64,000 nucleotides of DNA from Streptomyces sp. NP-1717 (lineage in GTDB: Bacteria; Actinomycetota; Actinomycetes; Streptomycetales; Streptomycetaceae): the NCBI RefSeq assembly GCF_022695985.1, contig NZ_JAAPBF010000015.1, positions 1 to 64,000 of the forward strand, given 5' to 3'. The notes below the pieces were generated by a model that made no database searches, was not told where the DNA came from, and saw nothing but the letters and a program-made list of their open reading frames with translations. The first letter of the stretch is position 1. Each line of letters starts with the position of its first letter. The translations under genes and the position numbers were made by a program. This document shows, in pieces, positions 53,929 to 64,000 of this stretch.

Positions 53929-54294
53929 TCAGGTCGTCCCCGGCTCCGCCGACGGCTGCGCGGCGGCCTGCTCGGCCCATCGCGCCTTCGCCGTGTCGAT
54001 CTTGCGCCCGAAGTGGACCGAGGCCCACCACAGCCCTCCGAAGAGCACCCCCAGGAAGAACATCGCCGGCACCACGAAACCGCCCGCGATCAGCGCGACC
54101 TGGAACGCCCAGCCGAGCTGGACCCCGCCCGGCCTGGTGATCATGCCGCACAGCAGCAGGGACAGCAGCATCGCGGCGCCGCAGACCGTCCACACCGTCG
54201 TCATCGAGTGGTCGTCCGACTTCATGGCGACGAGCCCGGCGAAGCCGATCACGAAGAACTCGCCGATCAGCGTCGACGCGCAGAGCGTACGCAT
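53929..54294 (-). CDS. DUF4233-family membrane protein, folC partner
   Basis: 121 residues with four membrane helices (TLIGEFFVIGFAGLVAM; TVWTVCGAAMLLSLLLCGMI; WAFQVALIAGGFVVPAMFFLGVLFGGLWW) and a cytoplasmic Ala/Glu/Pro tail. It begins 6 nt after the folC stop. This family follows folC in most actinobacteria, but its function is not known. Confidence 0.85.
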   Translation of the reverse strand: MRTLCASTLIGEFFVIGFAGLVAMKSDDHSMTTVWTVCGAAMLLSLLLCGMITRPGGVQLGWAFQVALIAGGFVVPAMFFLGVLFGGLWWASVHFGRKIDTAKARWAEQAAAQPSAEPGTT

Positions 54295-54300
54295 GCGGAA

Positions 54301-55824
54301 TCAGCCCTTTCCCAGAAGCAGCCGGGCCTCGCCGACCGTGATCACCGAACCGGTCACCAGCACCCCGGCGCCCGCGTACTCGTCACCCTCCTCGGCGAGG
54401 GTGATCGCCGCCTCCAGCGCGTCGTCCAGCCGCGGCTCGACCTGTACGCGCTCGTCGCCGAACAGCTCGACCGCGACGGCCGCCAGTTCGTCCGCGCCCA
54501 TCGCACGGTCGCTGGAGTTCTCCGTGACGACGATCTCCGCGAAGACCGGTTCCAGGGCTTCGAGAAGCCCGCGGACGTCCTTGCCGGCGCTCGCGCCGAC
54601 CACCCCGATCAGTCTGCTGAAGCCGAACGCCTCACCGACCGCCGCGGCGGCGGCCCGGGCCCCCGCCGGATTGTGCGCCGCGTCCAGGACGACCGTCGGC
54701 GAGCGCCGTACGACCTCCAGACGGCCCGGCGAGACCACGGAGGCGAACGCCGCGCGCACCGTCTCCAGGTCCATCGGGCGGGCGTGTTCGGCGCCGACCC
54801 CGAAGAACGCCTCGACGGCCGCCAGCGCCACCACCGCGTTGTGCGCCTGATGGGCGCCGTGCAGGGGGAGGAAGATCTGCTCGTACTCACCGCCGAGGCC
54901 GCGCAGCGTCAGCATCTGCCCGCCGACCGCGACCTCGCGGGAGACGATGCCGAACTCCATGCCCTCGCGCGCCACCGTGGCGTCCACGTCGACGGCCTTC
55001 TTGAGCATCACCTGCGCCGCGTCCACGGGCTGCTGCGCCAGGACGACCGTCGCGCCCCGCTTGATGATCCCGGCCTTCTCCACGGCGATCTCGCCCGGTG
55101 TGGAGCCGAGCCGGTCGGTGTGGTCCAGGTCGATGGGGGTGACGACGGCGACGGTGGCGTCGATCACGTTCGTCGCGTCCCAGGTGCCGCCCATGCCCAC
55201 CTCGACCACCGCGGCGTCCACCGGCGCGTCCGCGAAGGCCGCGTACGCCATGCCGGTGAGCACCTCGAAGAAGGAGAGCCGGTACTCCTGCGCGCCGTCC
55301 ACCATGTCGACGTACGGCTTGATGTCTCCGTACGTCTCGATGAACCTCTCCGGGGAGATCGGTTCGCCGTCGAGGCTGATCCGCTCGGTGACCGAGGAGA
55401 CGTGCGGGCTGGTGTAGCGGCCGGTGCGCAGATCGAAGGCGCCGAGCAGCGCCTCGATCATGCGGGCCGTGGACGTCTTGCCGTTGGTGCCGGTGAGGTG
55501 GATCGAGGGATATGCCCGCTGGGGGTCCCCGAGCACGTCCATCAGCGCCTCGATGCGCCTGACCGACGGCTCCAGCTTCGTCTCGCCCCACCGCCCGGCC
55601 AGCTCCTGCTCGACGGCGCGCAGCGCCCTGTCGACCTCGGGGTCGGCGGGCCGGGCCGGGACGCCGTCACCCTGCGGGGGGCCCGCCTGGGCGCGCAGCG
55701 TGCGGCTCCCGGCCTCGATGACGGCGAGGTCGGGGTCGCGGGATGTCTCGGCGTGGACGATGTCGTCGAAATCGTCGTCGTACTCGCCGGGCTGGTCTGG
55801 CTGGTCGGGCTGCTGCTCGCTCAC
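54301..55824 (-). CDS. folC: Bifunctional dihydrofolate synthase/folylpolyglutamate synthase
   Basis: 507 residues from GTG 55824. An acidic N-terminal extension (~1-75, EYDDDFDDIVHAE) precedes the Mur-ligase-like fold. The P-loop is HLTGTNGKTSTARMIEALL, the Mg/folate loop is TSPHVSSVTERISLDGEPI, and GVVGASAGKDVRGLLEALEP belongs to the C-terminal domain. It adds glutamate to dihydropteroate and to tetrahydrofolates. It lies 70 nt downstream of valS, probably in one operon. Confidence 0.95.
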   Translation of the reverse strand: MSEQQPDQPDQPGEYDDDFDDIVHAETSRDPDLAVIEAGSRTLRAQAGPPQGDGVPARPADPEVDRALRAVEQELAGRWGETKLEPSVRRIEALMDVLGDPQRAYPSIHLTGTNGKTSTARMIEALLGAFDLRTGRYTSPHVSSVTERISLDGEPISPERFIETYGDIKPYVDMVDGAQEYRLSFFEVLTGMAYAAFADAPVDAAVVEVGMGGTWDATNVIDATVAVVTPIDLDHTDRLGSTPGEIAVEKAGIIKRGATVVLAQQPVDAAQVMLKKAVDVDATVAREGMEFGIVSREVAVGGQMLTLRGLGGEYEQIFLPLHGAHQAHNAVVALAAVEAFFGVGAEHARPMDLETVRAAFASVVSPGRLEVVRRSPTVVLDAAHNPAGARAAAAAVGEAFGFSRLIGVVGASAGKDVRGLLEALEPVFAEIVVTENSSDRAMGADELAAVAVELFGDERVQVEPRLDDALEAAITLAEEGDEYAGAGVLVTGSVITVGEARLLLGKG

Positions 55825-55894
55825 ACGACCAGTCTACGGAGCGGGTACGACACGTTCGCCGCCCCGCCCCGCCGACCCGGTACGGGCCCCGGTC

Positions 55895-58516
55895 TCAGCT
55901 CTCCGGGAGCGCCGTGAGCTGCGCCGTGATGCGCTCGATGTCCGCCTCCGCCTTGGACAGCCGGCCACGGATCTTGTCGACCACGTTGTCCGGCGCCTTG
56001 GCCAGGAACGCCTCGTTGCCGAGCTTGGCCACGGCCTGCTGCTTCTCCTTCTCGGCGGCGTCCCGGTCCTTCGTCAGCCGCTTGCGCTCCGCCTCGACGT
56101 CGATCGTGCCGGACAGGTCGAGTTCGACCGTCGCACCCGCGACCGGCAGGGTCGCGGTGGCGTGGAAGCCCTCGCCCGCCGCCTGGAGACGCAGCACCTG
56201 CCGGATGGCCGCCTCGTGCGCGGCCAGCGGCGTCGCGGACAGGTCGAGCCGTCCGGGGACCTTCTGGCCCGACTGGAGGCCCTGGTCGGCGCGGAACCGG
56301 CGGACCTCGGTGACGACCTGCTGGAGGTGCTCGATCTCACGCTCGGCGGCCGGGTCCCGGAAGCCGGAGTCGGCCGGCCAGTCGGCGACGACCACCGACT
56401 CCTTGCCGGTCAGCGTGGTCCACAGCGTCTCGGTGACGAAGGGGACGATCGGGTGCAGCAGACGCAGGGTGACGTCCAGGACCTCGCCGAGGACCCGTCC
56501 GGAGACGCCTGCCTGCTCGCCGCCCGCGAAGAACGTCGTCTTGGACAGCTCGACGTACCAGTCGAAGACCTCGTCCCACGCGAAGTGGAAGAGGGCGTCG
56601 CTGAGCTTCGCGAACTGGTAGTCCTCGTAGAGGGCGTCGACCTGGGCGACGGTCTCGTTCAGCCGCGAGAGGATCCAGCGGTCCGTGGCGGACATCCGCT
56701 CGGCGTCGGGCAGCGGGCCCTCGACCGTCGCACCGTTCATCATGGCGAAACGGGTCGCGTTCCAGACCTTGTTGGCGAAGTTCCGCGAGCCCTGGACCCA
56801 GTCCTCGCCGATGGGCACGTCGACACCGGGGTTCGCGCCTCGGGCGAGGGTGAAGCGGACCGCGTCCGCGCCGTACTTGTCCATCCAGTCCAGCGGGTTG
56901 ACGACATTGCCGAAGGTCTTCGACATCTTCTTGCCGTGTTCGTCGCGGACCATGCCGTGCAGCGCGATGGTGTGGAAGGGCGGTGTGCCGTCCATCGCGT
57001 ACAGACCGAACATCATCATCCGGGCGACCCAGAAGAAGAGGATGTCGTAGCCGGTGACCAGGACCGAGTTCGGATAGAACTTCTCCAGGCTCGGGGTCTG
57101 TTCGGGCCAGCCGAGGGTGGAGAACGGCCACAGCCCGGACGAGAACCAGGTGTCCAGGACGTCCGTGTCCTGGTGCCAGCCCTCACCGGTCGGCGGCTCG
57201 TCGTTCGGGCCGACACAGACGGTCTCGCCGTTCGGGCCGTGCCAGACCGGGATCCGGTGGCCCCACCACAACTGCCGTGAGATGTTCCAGTCGTTGAGGT
57301 TGTCGATCCACGCGAAGTAGCGGGACTCCATCTCCTTGGGGTGGATCGTGACGCGGCCGTCACGGACTGCGTCACCGGCCTCCTTGGCGAGCGTTTCGAC
57401 CTTGACCCACCACTGGAGCGAGAGACGGGGCTCGACGGTCGTCTTGCAGCGCGAGCAGTGGCCCACGGAGTGGACGTACGGCCGCTTCTCGGCGACGATC
57501 CGGCCCTCGGCGCGGAGCGCGGCGACGATGGCGGAGCGGGCCTCGTAGCGGTCGAGTCCCTGGAAGGGACCGGGGGTCGTGATCACGGCCCGCTCGTCCA
57601 TGACCGTGACGTTCGGCAGGTCGTGGCGGCGGCCGATCTCGAAGTCGTTCGGGTCGTGCGCGGGCGTGACCTTGACGGCGCCCGTGCCGAACTCGGGGTC
57701 GACGTGGGTGTCCGCGACGACCGGGATCGTCCGGTCGGTCAGCGGCAGTTTGATCCGCCTGCCGACCAGGTGCGCGTAACGCTCGTCGTCGGGGTGGACG
57801 GCGACGGCGGTGTCACCCAGCATCGTCTCGGCGCGGGTGGTGGCGACGACGAGCGTCTCGTCCCCGTCCCCGTACTTGATGGAGACCAACTCGCCGTCGT
57901 CGTCCTGGTACTCGACCTCGATGTCGGAGATGGCGGTGAGACAGCGCGGGCACCAGTTGATGATGCGCTCGGCGCGGTAGATCAGCCCGTCGTCGAAGAG
58001 CCGCTTGAAGATGGTCTGGACGGCGGCGGAGAGCCCGTCGTCCATCGTGAACCGCTCACGGGACCAGGCGACGCCGTCGCCGAGGCGCCGCATCTGCCCG
58101 GAGATCTGGCCGCCGGACTCCTCCTTCCACTGCCAGACGCGCTCGACGAACGCCTCGCGCCCCAGGTCGTGCCGGGACTTGCCCTCCTTCGCCAGCTCCC
58201 GCTCGACGACGTTCTGCGTGGCGATACCGGCGTGGTCCATGCCGGGCTGCCACAGCGTCTCGTACCCCTGCATGCGCTTACGGCGCGTCAGGGCGTCGAT
58301 GATCGTGTGCTCGAAGGCGTGCCCGAGATGCAGGCTGCCGGTGACGTTCGGCGGCGGGATGACGATCGTGTACGGGGGCTTGCCGCTCTTCTCGTCAGCC
58401 TCGAAATAGCCGCGTTCCACCCAGCGCTCGTACAGCTTCCCCTCCACCTCGGCCGGCGCGTACTGGGTCGGCAGTTCAGGGTTGGCTGCGGGCTGCGCTT
58501 GAGAGTTCTCGGTCAC
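55895..58516 (-). CDS. valS: Valyl-tRNA synthetase
   Basis: 873 residues from GTG 58516 ([18 protein letters not shown]); the weak Shine-Dalgarno leaves the start uncertain by up to 11 codons. Class I signatures: HLGH in [12 protein letters not shown] at ~58 and KMSKT ([12 protein letters not shown]) at ~528. The editing domain has [22 protein letters not shown]. The anticodon domain is followed by a C-terminal coiled coil ([20 protein letters not shown]). It charges tRNA-Val. No T-box or other leader element is seen in the short upstream gap. Confidence 0.97.
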   Translation of the reverse strand: MTENSQAQPAANPELPTQYAPAEVEGKLYERWVERGYFEADEKSGKPPYTIVIPPPNVTGSLHLGHAFEHTIIDALTRRKRMQGYETLWQPGMDHAGIATQNVVERELAKEGKSRHDLGREAFVERVWQWKEESGGQISGQMRRLGDGVAWSRERFTMDDGLSAAVQTIFKRLFDDGLIYRAERIINWCPRCLTAISDIEVEYQDDDGELVSIKYGDGDETLVVATTRAETMLGDTAVAVHPDDERYAHLVGRRIKLPLTDRTIPVVADTHVDPEFGTGAVKVTPAHDPNDFEIGRRHDLPNVTVMDERAVITTPGPFQGLDRYEARSAIVAALRAEGRIVAEKRPYVHSVGHCSRCKTTVEPRLSLQWWVKVETLAKEAGDAVRDGRVTIHPKEMESRYFAWIDNLNDWNISRQLWWGHRIPVWHGPNGETVCVGPNDEPPTGEGWHQDTDVLDTWFSSGLWPFSTLGWPEQTPSLEKFYPNSVLVTGYDILFFWVARMMMFGLYAMDGTPPFHTIALHGMVRDEHGKKMSKTFGNVVNPLDWMDKYGADAVRFTLARGANPGVDVPIGEDWVQGSRNFANKVWNATRFAMMNGATVEGPLPDAERMSATDRWILSRLNETVAQVDALYEDYQFAKLSDALFHFAWDEVFDWYVELSKTTFFAGGEQAGVSGRVLGEVLDVTLRLLHPIVPFVTETLWTTLTGKESVVVADWPADSGFRDPAAEREIEHLQQVVTEVRRFRADQGLQSGQKVPGRLDLSATPLAAHEAAIRQVLRLQAAGEGFHATATLPVAGATVELDLSGTIDVEAERKRLTKDRDAAEKEKQQAVAKLGNEAFLAKAPDNVVDKIRGRLSKAEADIERITAQLTALPES

Positions 58517-58653
58517 GGTGGACAGTTTAGAGCCGTCACAGCTCCGCACTGAAACGGGATAGTTCGGTAACGGTGCGCCCCCCGATGGTCCATGTCTCCG
58601 GTCCTTCAGTCAGGATGTCGGGAACGCATAAATATCTGGAGGGGACAGAGCAC

Positions 58654-59604
58654 ATGAGTTACAACCAGCCGGGCCCGTACGGTGGGCAGCAGCCGCAGGG
58701 CCAGCCCGGACCGTACGGACAGCAGCCGCCGCAGGGCCAGCCCGGCTACGGCTACCCGCAGCAGCAGCCGCAGGGGCAGCCCGGTTACGGGTATCCGCAG
58801 CAGGCGCCGCAGGGAGTCCCGCAGCAGGGTTACGGCCAGCCGCAGCAGCCGGGCCCGTACGGGCAGCAGCCGCAGCAGCCCCCGTACGGCGGAGCCCCGG
58901 GGTTCCCGCCGCCGCAGGGTGGTGCTCCCAAGAAGAAGACCGGCCTGATCATCGCCTCGGTCGTCGTGGCACTCGCCGTGATCGGTGGTGGGGCGTACTT
59001 CCTGGTGGGCGGAGGCAGCAGCGACGTCGCCGACGACGGTCCGCACAAGCTGACCACGCCCGCGACGGTGATCGGCGGCGAGTACAAGAAGGGGGAGGGT
59101 GAGGGCGACACCGGTGGCATGACTAAAGACGACCTCAAGGACGCCGAGAAGTGGGGCGTGACCAACCCCAAGGACGTCAGTGCTGCCTACCAAGCGGGCT
59201 CGGAAGACAACCCGCTGGCCCAGAAGCTGATCCAGTTCGGTGGCGTCTATGGTGAGATCGACGACCCGGAGAAGGCCGTGGACGCGATGTTCAACTACCT
59301 CAAGTCGCAGGCCGCCAAAGAAGAAGGCGGTGACACACCCACATTCGAGGGAGACGCCGAGTCCTTCGAGCCTGCGGGCCTCGACGGCGCCATCCTGAAG
59401 TGCCAGTCGGGCAAGATGAAGCTGCCGGAGGGCGAAGGGCCGTCCGAGATGAACTTCCCGATCTGCATCTGGGGCGACTACAGCACTCTGGGCTTCACGA
59501 TGCCGATCGACATGGCGACCGCAATCACAGGCAAGGCCAGCTCCCTCGAAGATGCCGCGAGCACAACTGCCAAGCTGCGCAACGACGTTCGCGTCAAGCT
59601 CTGA
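58654..59604 (+). CDS. Pro/Gln/Gly-rich single-pass membrane protein, unknown function
   Basis: 316 residues from ATG 58654 with GGAGGGG 9 nt upstream. Residues ~1-85 are repeats of GQPGYGYPQQ and PYGQQPQ. A KKKTGLII..AVIGGGAYFLV helix (~92-112) follows, then a ~200-residue extracytoplasmic domain with two Cys (LKCQSG and FPICIWGD) that probably pair, and conserved ICIWGDYSTLGF. The domain is of the kind found in many streptomycete surface proteins of unknown role. It stands alone between valS and a small secreted gene and ends at a 14-bp terminator. Confidence 0.7.
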   Translation: MSYNQPGPYGGQQPQGQPGPYGQQPPQGQPGYGYPQQQPQGQPGYGYPQQAPQGVPQQGYGQPQQPGPYGQQPQQPPYGGAPGFPPPQGGAPKKKTGLIIASVVVALAVIGGGAYFLVGGGSSDVADDGPHKLTTPATVIGGEYKKGEGEGDTGGMTKDDLKDAEKWGVTNPKDVSAAYQAGSEDNPLAQKLIQFGGVYGEIDDPEKAVDAMFNYLKSQAAKEEGGDTPTFEGDAESFEPAGLDGAILKCQSGKMKLPEGEGPSEMNFPICIWGDYSTLGFTMPIDMATAITGKASSLEDAASTTAKLRNDVRVKL

Positions 59605-59628
59605 CGCGTAGGCAGCATGCGTAGCAAA

Positions 59629-59661
59629 GGGGTGCCGACCAACTCGATTGGTCGGCACCCC
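59629..59661. terminator. Bidirectional terminator after the Pro/Gln-rich protein gene
   Basis: Perfect 14-bp stem (GGGGTGCCGACCAA and complement) with a 5-nt loop; TTTG follows on the minus strand. It lies between two convergent stop codons (59604 and 59667). Confidence 0.8.
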
Positions 59662-59666
59662 TCCGC

Positions 59667-59936
59667 TTACGGTCGTCCGGCTAGGCGACACGCCTCGCTG
59701 GCATGGTTCGGTCGAACACCAATCTTAATCATGGTGGAGATGCAGAGCGGCTGCGTCCAAGCGGTCTGGCCTCTACAAGCCGCCATCAGCCTCTCACCAA
59801 CGGTGTATATGCCCGTATCTTCCAGGTACACCATGCAGTCTATCGAGTCGGCTTGCGCTGGCGCGGCGGTCGCAACGGGAACAAAAGTGGCAGCGGCAGC
59901 GACACACACCGCACCCACCAGCCGTCGAATCTTCAC
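59667..59936 (-). CDS. Small secreted cysteine-containing protein
   Basis: 89 residues from GTG 59936, GGAG 7 nt upstream; the longer frame to 60041 lacks protein-like features. The signal peptide is MKIRRLVGAVCVAAAATFVPV..APAQA with cleavage before DSIDC (residue ~31). The mature ~59 residues hold four Cys (DSIDC, AACRG, PLCIS, EACRL), enough for two disulfides. The first base and third positions are less GC-rich than in neighbours, suggesting a recent arrival. Two GATCACA boxes 21 bp apart lie upstream. Secreted peptides like this may be toxins, inhibitors or surface factors; function not recognised. Confidence 0.65.
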   Translation of the reverse strand: MKIRRLVGAVCVAAAATFVPVATAAPAQADSIDCMVYLEDTGIYTVGERLMAACRGQTAWTQPLCISTMIKIGVRPNHASEACRLAGRP

Positions 59937-59990
59937 GGAAAGACTCCTGTTCGTTCGGTTCGAAAGTTCCCCGTGAGCATGCCATCTTTC

Positions 59991-60018
59991 GATCACAGCG
60001 AGCAATAACTTGATCACA
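59991..60018 (-). promoter_or_regulatory. Direct repeat GATCACA upstream of the secreted protein gene
   Basis: GATCACA at 59991-59997 and 60012-60018 are 21 bp apart (two helical turns), 55-82 bp upstream of the gene, and the second is part of a TGATCA palindrome. A candidate operator; no regulator is known. Confidence 0.3.
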
Positions 60019-60160
60019 TTTGGCTGGATCCCCCAAGCCATCTGGCTAACTGCTACTTGACCCTCAGAGTCGGAACTCTGGAGGTCATCGGACCTTGGTG
60101 CCCTAACCGCAACAGCTCACGGTGCTGACTTCAGACGGCCGAAGGCTTTATGCACACGAA

Positions 60161-60201
60161 GAGGGGCGCCCCGGCCGGTTCGACCGGCCGGGGCGCCCCT
60201 C
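60161..60201 (-). terminator. Terminator of clpX
   Basis: A perfect 19-bp stem (GAGGGGCGCCCCGGCCGGT and complement) with a TCG loop, 20 nt past the clpX stop. Confidence 0.8.
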
Positions 60202-60220
60202 CTGGTGTGGGTGAGCGGCG

Positions 60221-61513
<1,293 letters not shown>

Positions 61514-61667
61514 GAGGTGCTTCCCCTTCGCCTGGGAGCAGCCTGGTTCAGCGGCTCCTGTGCCTCATACCCGACGGTACCTTGCCTGGCCCCCCGTTCG
61601 GGCCCCCCTTGGCGCGGTTGAGGCTGTACGTGCGACCACCAGGGCCGCGCCAAGGGCACCGGACGGG

Positions 61668-62336
61668 TCAGGCCGCTGCCGCCGCCGTCGTCTTACGGGT
61701 CGAGACGATCTGGTCGACCAGACCGTACGCCAGAGCGTCCTCGGCGGTCAGGATCTTGTCCCGCTCGATGTCGTCGCGGACCTTCTCGATCGGCGTCGTG
61801 GAGTGCTTGGCCAGCATCTCCTCCAGCTGCGCGCGCATGCGCAGGATCTCGTTGGCCGCGATCTCCAGGTCGGAGAGCTGCTCACGGCCGGTCTGGCTGG
61901 ACGGCTGGTGGATCAGGACGCGCGCGTTCGGCAGGGCCAGGCGCTTGCCCGCCGTGCCGGCCGCGAGCAGGACCGCCGCCGCGGAGGCGGCCTGTCCCAT
62001 GCAGACCGTCTGGATGTCCGGCTTCACGAACTGCATCGTGTCGTAGATGGCCGTGAGGGCCGTCATCGAGCCGCCGGGGCTGTTGATGTAGATCGAGATG
62101 TCACGGTCGGGGTCCATGGACTCCAGGCACAGCAGCTGCGCCATGACGTCGTTGGCCGACGCGTCGTCGATCTGGACGCCGAGGAAGATCACGCGCTCCT
62201 CGAACAGCTTCGCGTACGGGTCGTACTCGCGCACGCCCTGCGACGTGCGCTCCACGAAGCGCGGGACGACATAGCGGTTGTCCACCTGCGGGCCGGTGTA
62301 GAGGCCGCTCGCAGAGGCGCCGGGGTAGTTGCTCAT
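61668..62336 (-). CDS. clpP2: ATP-dependent Clp protease proteolytic subunit ClpP2
   Basis: 222 residues from ATG 62336 ([21 protein letters not shown]); ATG 62351 and GTG 62348 ([10 protein letters not shown]) are alternatives. The catalytic triad fits: Ser in [12 protein letters not shown] (~115), His in VLIHQPSS (~140) and Asp in the following SDLEI/RDD region. The hydrophobic docking loop and N-terminal gate extension are longer than in ClpP1, as usual for ClpP2. It forms a mixed tetradecamer with ClpP1. Confidence 0.95.
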   Translation of the reverse strand: MSNYPGASASGLYTGPQVDNRYVVPRFVERTSQGVREYDPYAKLFEERVIFLGVQIDDASANDVMAQLLCLESMDPDRDISIYINSPGGSMTALTAIYDTMQFVKPDIQTVCMGQAASAAAVLLAAGTAGKRLALPNARVLIHQPSSQTGREQLSDLEIAANEILRMRAQLEEMLAKHSTTPIEKVRDDIERDKILTAEDALAYGLVDQIVSTRKTTAAAAA

Positions 62337-62466
62337 GTGGGTGTTCACCATCCTGGTGGCGTTCGATGGGCTGACGTGGCCGGTCCGGGGCGTGACTTCC
62401 GCCCCAGGCCGGGTTTTGGAAGTCCCGCCTGCCCCGCGGCGTCCGGCGCTACTTCCACAACACGGC

Positions 62467-63084
62467 CTAGGCGCCGGTGCCGCCGCCGCCCGGAACACCC
62501 GAAGCAGCGGAGATGATCTCGTCGATGATGCCGTAGGACACGGCCTCCTCGGCGGTGAACCAGCGGTCGCGGTCACCGTCGCGGATGATGGTCTCCTCGG
62601 TCTGACCCGTGTGGCGCGCGGTGATCTCGGCCATGCGCTTCTTCGTACGGAGCAGCTGCTCGGCCTGGATCTTGATGTCGGAGGCGGTGCCGCCGAGGCC
62701 CGCGGAGCCCTGGTGCATGAGGATGTCGGTGTTGGGCAGCGCGAAGCGCTTGCCGGCGGTGCCGCCGGTCAGCAGGAACTGGCCCATGGAGGCCGCCATG
62801 CCCATGCCGATGGTCACCACGTCGTTCGGGATGTACTGCATGGTGTCGTAGACCGCCATGCCCGCCGTGACGGAACCACCGGGGCTGTTGATGTAGAGGT
62901 AGATGTCCTTCTCGGGCTCGGCCGCGAGGAGAAGGAGCTGCGCGGTGATCTTGTTGGCGATGTCGTCGTCGACCTGCTGGCCGAGGAAGATGATCCGCTC
63001 ACCGAGCAGTCGGCTGTAGACCTGGTCGCCGAGGCCACCACCGAGGGACGGCTCACCGGCGGCGTAAGGCATCAGATTCGTCAC
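62467..63084 (-). CDS. clpP1: ATP-dependent Clp protease proteolytic subunit ClpP1
   Basis: 205 residues from GTG 63084. Ser is in [10 protein letters not shown] (~98) and His in ILMHQGSAG (~123). [24 protein letters not shown] is the family signature. It ends in a Gly-rich tail ([11 protein letters not shown]). First gene of the clpP1-clpP2 operon; in S. lividans/coelicolor this operon is activated by ClgR. Confidence 0.96.
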   Translation of the reverse strand: MTNLMPYAAGEPSLGGGLGDQVYSRLLGERIIFLGQQVDDDIANKITAQLLLLAAEPEKDIYLYINSPGGSVTAGMAVYDTMQYIPNDVVTIGMGMAASMGQFLLTGGTAGKRFALPNTDILMHQGSAGLGGTASDIKIQAEQLLRTKKRMAEITARHTGQTEETIIRDGDRDRWFTAEEAVSYGIIDEIISAASGVPGGGGTGA

Positions 63085-63174
63085 GTATCCACCTGCTCGT
63101 CTCTGACGGCTCCGGCCGTCTCAGCGTCTTTCGTTCCGGGGGACGGGGGTAGACCCCAGCCCTCGTATTCATGG

Positions 63175-63180
63175 ACCCTA
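63175..63180 (-). promoter_or_regulatory. Possible -10 of the clpP1P2 promoter
   Basis: TAGGGT on the minus strand, 91 nt upstream of clpP1 and just downstream of the ClgR-like box. The -35 is unclear. Confidence 0.3.
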
Positions 63181-63217
63181 ACGCGCTGGTCGGCGGGCGC
63201 CATCCCGCTTCCTGGAC

Positions 63218-63236
63218 TGTTCGCTGGCAGCGCAAG
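63218..63236 (-). promoter_or_regulatory. ClgR-like operator upstream of clpP1
   Basis: Contains CGCTGGCAGCG (63222-63232), a palindrome around one central base that fits the actinobacterial ClgR core CGCYNANRGCG with one mismatch, flanked by TT and CAA. ClgR activates clp genes in related species, so this is a strong candidate activator site. Confidence 0.65.
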
Positions 63237-63308
63237 GTAGTTGGGTCGTCGCAGGGCCTGGGGAGGGAGTGTCCTCCGGGTCGGGCCGGACGACACCCCC
63301 TACGGGAA

Positions 63309-63342
63309 CGGGCCCCGGGCGCGAGTCGCGTCCCGGGGCCCG
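63309..63342 (-). terminator. Terminator of tig
   Basis: 11-bp outer stem CGGGCCCCGGG/CCCGGGGCCCG with an inner CGCG/CGCG stem, 24 nt past the tig stop. No T-run. Confidence 0.65.
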
Positions 63343-63365
63343 GAGATCCGGTCGAGCGAGGGCGC

Positions 63366-64000
63366 TCAGCCCTCGTTCTTCGCCTCGGCCTTGTCACCGG
63401 CCTTGTCGTCCGCCGCGGCTTCCGCGGGGGCGTCGGCCTCGTCGGAGGACGCCTCGACCGTCTCGGCGGTCGTGTCCTCCTCCTCGTCCTCCAGGTCGAC
63501 GACCTCACCGTTGGTGTCGACGACCTTGGCGGCCTCGACGACCACGGCGAGCGCCTTGCCGCGGGCGACCTCGCCGACGAGCATCGGCACCTGGCCGCCC
63601 TCGACGACGGCCTGCGCGAACTGGTCGGGCGACATGCCGGAGGACTGCGCGCGACGCATGAGGTGCTCGGTGAGCTCCTCCTGGTTCACGTTCAGCTTCT
63701 CCTTGTTGACCAGCTCGTCGAGGATGAACTGGGTCTTGATGCCCTTGACCGCCTGCTCCTTGGTCTCCTCGTCGAACTCCTCCTCCGTCTTGCCCTGGAT
63801 CTCCAGGTACTTCGGAAGGTCGAGGCCCATCTGACCGAGCTGGTGGTGCTCCAGGTTGTGCTTGCGGGTCTTGATCTCGTCCTCGAGGAGCTTCTCGGGG
63901 ATCGGCACCTCGGCCAGCTTCAGCAGCTCGTCGAGGACGCGCTCCTGGGCCTGGGTGGCCTGGTCGTACTGCTTCATGCTGCCGAGGCGCTTGCGGCTGT
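63366..64000 (-). CDS. tig: Trigger factor, 3' (C-terminal) part, gene continues beyond the window
   Basis: The frame is open to the right edge of the window (minus strand), so about 211 C-terminal residues are visible. These are the helical substrate-binding domain ([84 protein letters not shown]). An acidic Glu/Asp/Ala tail of ~45 residues ends AKNEG. Trigger factor folds nascent chains at the ribosome exit; the PPIase and ribosome-binding domains lie outside the window. It is upstream of clpP1, the standard tig-clpP-clpX order. Confidence 0.93.
   Translation of the reverse strand, partial: SRKRLGSMKQYDQATQAQERVLDELLKLAEVPIPEKLLEDEIKTRKHNLEHHQLGQMGLDLPKYLEIQGKTEEEFDEETKEQAVKGIKTQFILDELVNKEKLNVNQEELTEHLMRRAQSSGMSPDQFAQAVVEGGQVPMLVGEVARGKALAVVVEAAKVVDTNGEVVDLEDEEEDTTAETVEASSDEADAPAEAAADDKAGDKAEAKNEG

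Overview
The window is a 64 kb piece of a Streptomyces (or very close streptomycete) chromosome. The evidence is the very high GC, strong GC preference at third codon positions with long antisense shadow frames, frequent GTG starts and 4-nt stop/start overlaps. The gene order rne, rplU, rpmA, obg, proB, proA, nadD, rsfS and mreBCD, pbp2, rodA, ndk, folC, valS, clpX, clpP2, clpP1, tig is also typical of the group. Most genes lie on the minus strand, so read right to left for transcription order.

Left part (1-15.5 kb): the tail of an unidentified gene and an orphan NuoF-like flavo/iron-sulfur protein with a fused ferredoxin. An RlmA-type rRNA methyltransferase follows. Two identical tRNA-Ala(GGC) genes flank a GT87 membrane mannosyltransferase-like gene and two tiny zinc-ribbon proteins. 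Next comes the nadD - degenerate LCP protein - rsfS - histidine phosphatase operon, an M48 membrane protease, two membrane proteins sharing an SVVFDE motif, and proA/proB with a small conserved protein between them.

Middle part (15.8-36.2 kb): two cell-wall glycopolymer blocks interleaved with housekeeping genes. Block 1, between proB and obg, has a TagF/TarL-like polyol-phosphate transferase, a Bcs1/Acs1-like CDP-ribitol synthase (cytidylyltransferase plus short-chain reductase) and a GT4 enzyme, which suggests a ribitol-type teichoic polymer. Block 2, between rplU and rne, has homologues of all five enzymes of the UDP-2,3-diacetamido-mannuronate pathway (UDP-sugar dehydrogenase, Gfo/Idh oxidoreductase, DegT aminotransferase, left-handed beta-helix acetyltransferase, WecB/WbpI-type 2-epimerase), two paralogous GT4 enzymes, one GT2 and a membrane acyltransferase. 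This suggests a teichuronic-acid-like polymer. No exporter or polymerase is visible in the window.

Right part (36.5-64 kb): a very long RNase E/G with arginine-rich repeats and a histone-H1-like tail, then the TIGR03936/TIGR03960 radical-SAM pair separated by a repeat-containing membrane protein, and a CYTH-CHAD protein. The elongation/sporulation wall operon follows (mreB, mreC, mreD, pbp2, rodA), then ndk, DUF4233, folC and valS. An accessory patch holds a proline/glutamine-rich membrane protein and a small secreted cysteine protein. Last are clpX, clpP2 and clpP1 (with a ClgR-like box upstream) and the 3' part of tig. Strong hairpin terminators mark most operon ends.
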